DNA of 64,000 nucleotides from Stutzerimonas stutzeri (lineage in GTDB: Bacteria > Pseudomonadota > Gammaproteobacteria > Pseudomonadales > Pseudomonadaceae). Below, in pieces: positions 63,969 to 64,000 of the stretch. The stretch covers positions 62,001-126,000 of the forward strand of contig NZ_POUL01000011.1 in assembly GCF_002890895.1 (NCBI RefSeq), written 5' to 3'. The translations under genes and the position numbers were made by a program. The notes under the pieces were generated by a model. It saw only the letters and a list, made by a program, of their open reading frames with translations. It was not told where the DNA came from and did not search any database. Each line of letters opens with the position of its first letter. Within the stretch, counting starts at the first letter, position 1.

Positions 63969-64000
63969 ATGACCATGCTCAAATCTCGCGTCGTTTCTGC
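63969..64000 (+). CDS. Start of a gene cut by the window edge
   Basis: ATG 63969 has an AGGA ribosome site at 63957-63960. Ten codons are visible (MTMLKSRVVS), basic at the start as in a signal peptide. Position divergent from an NtrC-type two-component system suggests a regulated transporter component or exported protein, but the product cannot be identified here. Confidence 0.5.
   Translation, partial: MTMLKSRVVS

Noticed and set aside
1-64000. tRNA, rRNA, CRISPR arrays, insertion sequences, prophage
   Set aside because: No cloverleaf-like TTCGANTC signatures in gaps, no regular spacer-repeat arrays, and no transposase or phage-like proteins among the frames.

Overview
The window looks like a chromosomal segment of a high-GC Pseudomonas-type gammaproteobacterium, most probably the Pseudomonas stutzeri (Stutzerimonas) group. 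This is inferred from gene content and order: ubiC-ubiA-phoB-phoR, rpiA/ilvA, rppH-ptsP, lgt-thyA, serA beside a D-2-hydroxyglutarate dehydrogenase, and oprH-phoP-phoQ all follow Pseudomonas arrangements. I saw no tRNA, rRNA, insertion sequence, CRISPR array or phage module. The many long open frames opposite the real genes are shadows of GC-rich codon use.

Layout. (1) 1-5.6 kb: glycolate oxidation operon glcDEFG-glcB (minus strand) with the divergent regulator glcC and two identical operator-like palindromes. (2) 5.8-7.0 kb: a small lipoprotein, a possible leader ORF and a periplasmic protein built from two copies of one module. (3) 7.2-16.3 kb: ubiCA, phoBR with a Pho box, a CBS-domain membrane protein, an M23 peptidase, a stand-alone response regulator, a tandem Usp protein and an orphan ParA. 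(4) 16.5-32.1 kb: a glutamate-receptor-like potassium channel, then housekeeping genes thyA, lgt, ptsP, rppH, ilvA, rpiA, and the D2HGDH/serA pair of L-serine synthesis. (5) 32.1-37.7 kb: two small exported proteins, a curli (csg) locus with csgD, E, B, A and a CsgC/CsgH-type gene but no csgF or csgG, and an acyltransferase. (6) 38-45.8 kb: SDR enzyme, oprH-phoP-phoQ behind four GTTCAG repeats at 11-bp steps, a SnoaL-like protein, a DUF2238 membrane protein, a secreted protein with 14-residue repeats, and a chemoreceptor. (7) 45.9-56.1 kb: one long minus-strand block that encodes a PfkB sugar kinase, a GH65 glycosidase/phosphorylase and an eight-gene Mrp-like cation/proton antiporter with three separate antiporter-type subunits. 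(8) 56.6-64 kb: an ABM-domain protein, a polyamine-binding-protein/GGDEF-EAL pair resembling NspS-MbaA, and an NtrC-type two-component system next to a gene cut by the window edge.

The accessory part (32-64 kb) is rich in surface, biofilm and envelope-stress functions: amyloid fibres, a polyamine-to-c-di-GMP sensor, PhoPQ, chemotaxis, and ion homeostasis possibly linked to a compatible-solute sugar. The most noteworthy items are the incomplete curli locus, the NspS/MbaA-like pair, the atypical Mrp complex behind GH65-PfkB, the 14-residue repeat protein, the four-repeat PhoP site and the alternative hairpins between lgt and thyA. None is shown here to be a wholly new system; all functional statements come from reading motifs and context, without database searches.
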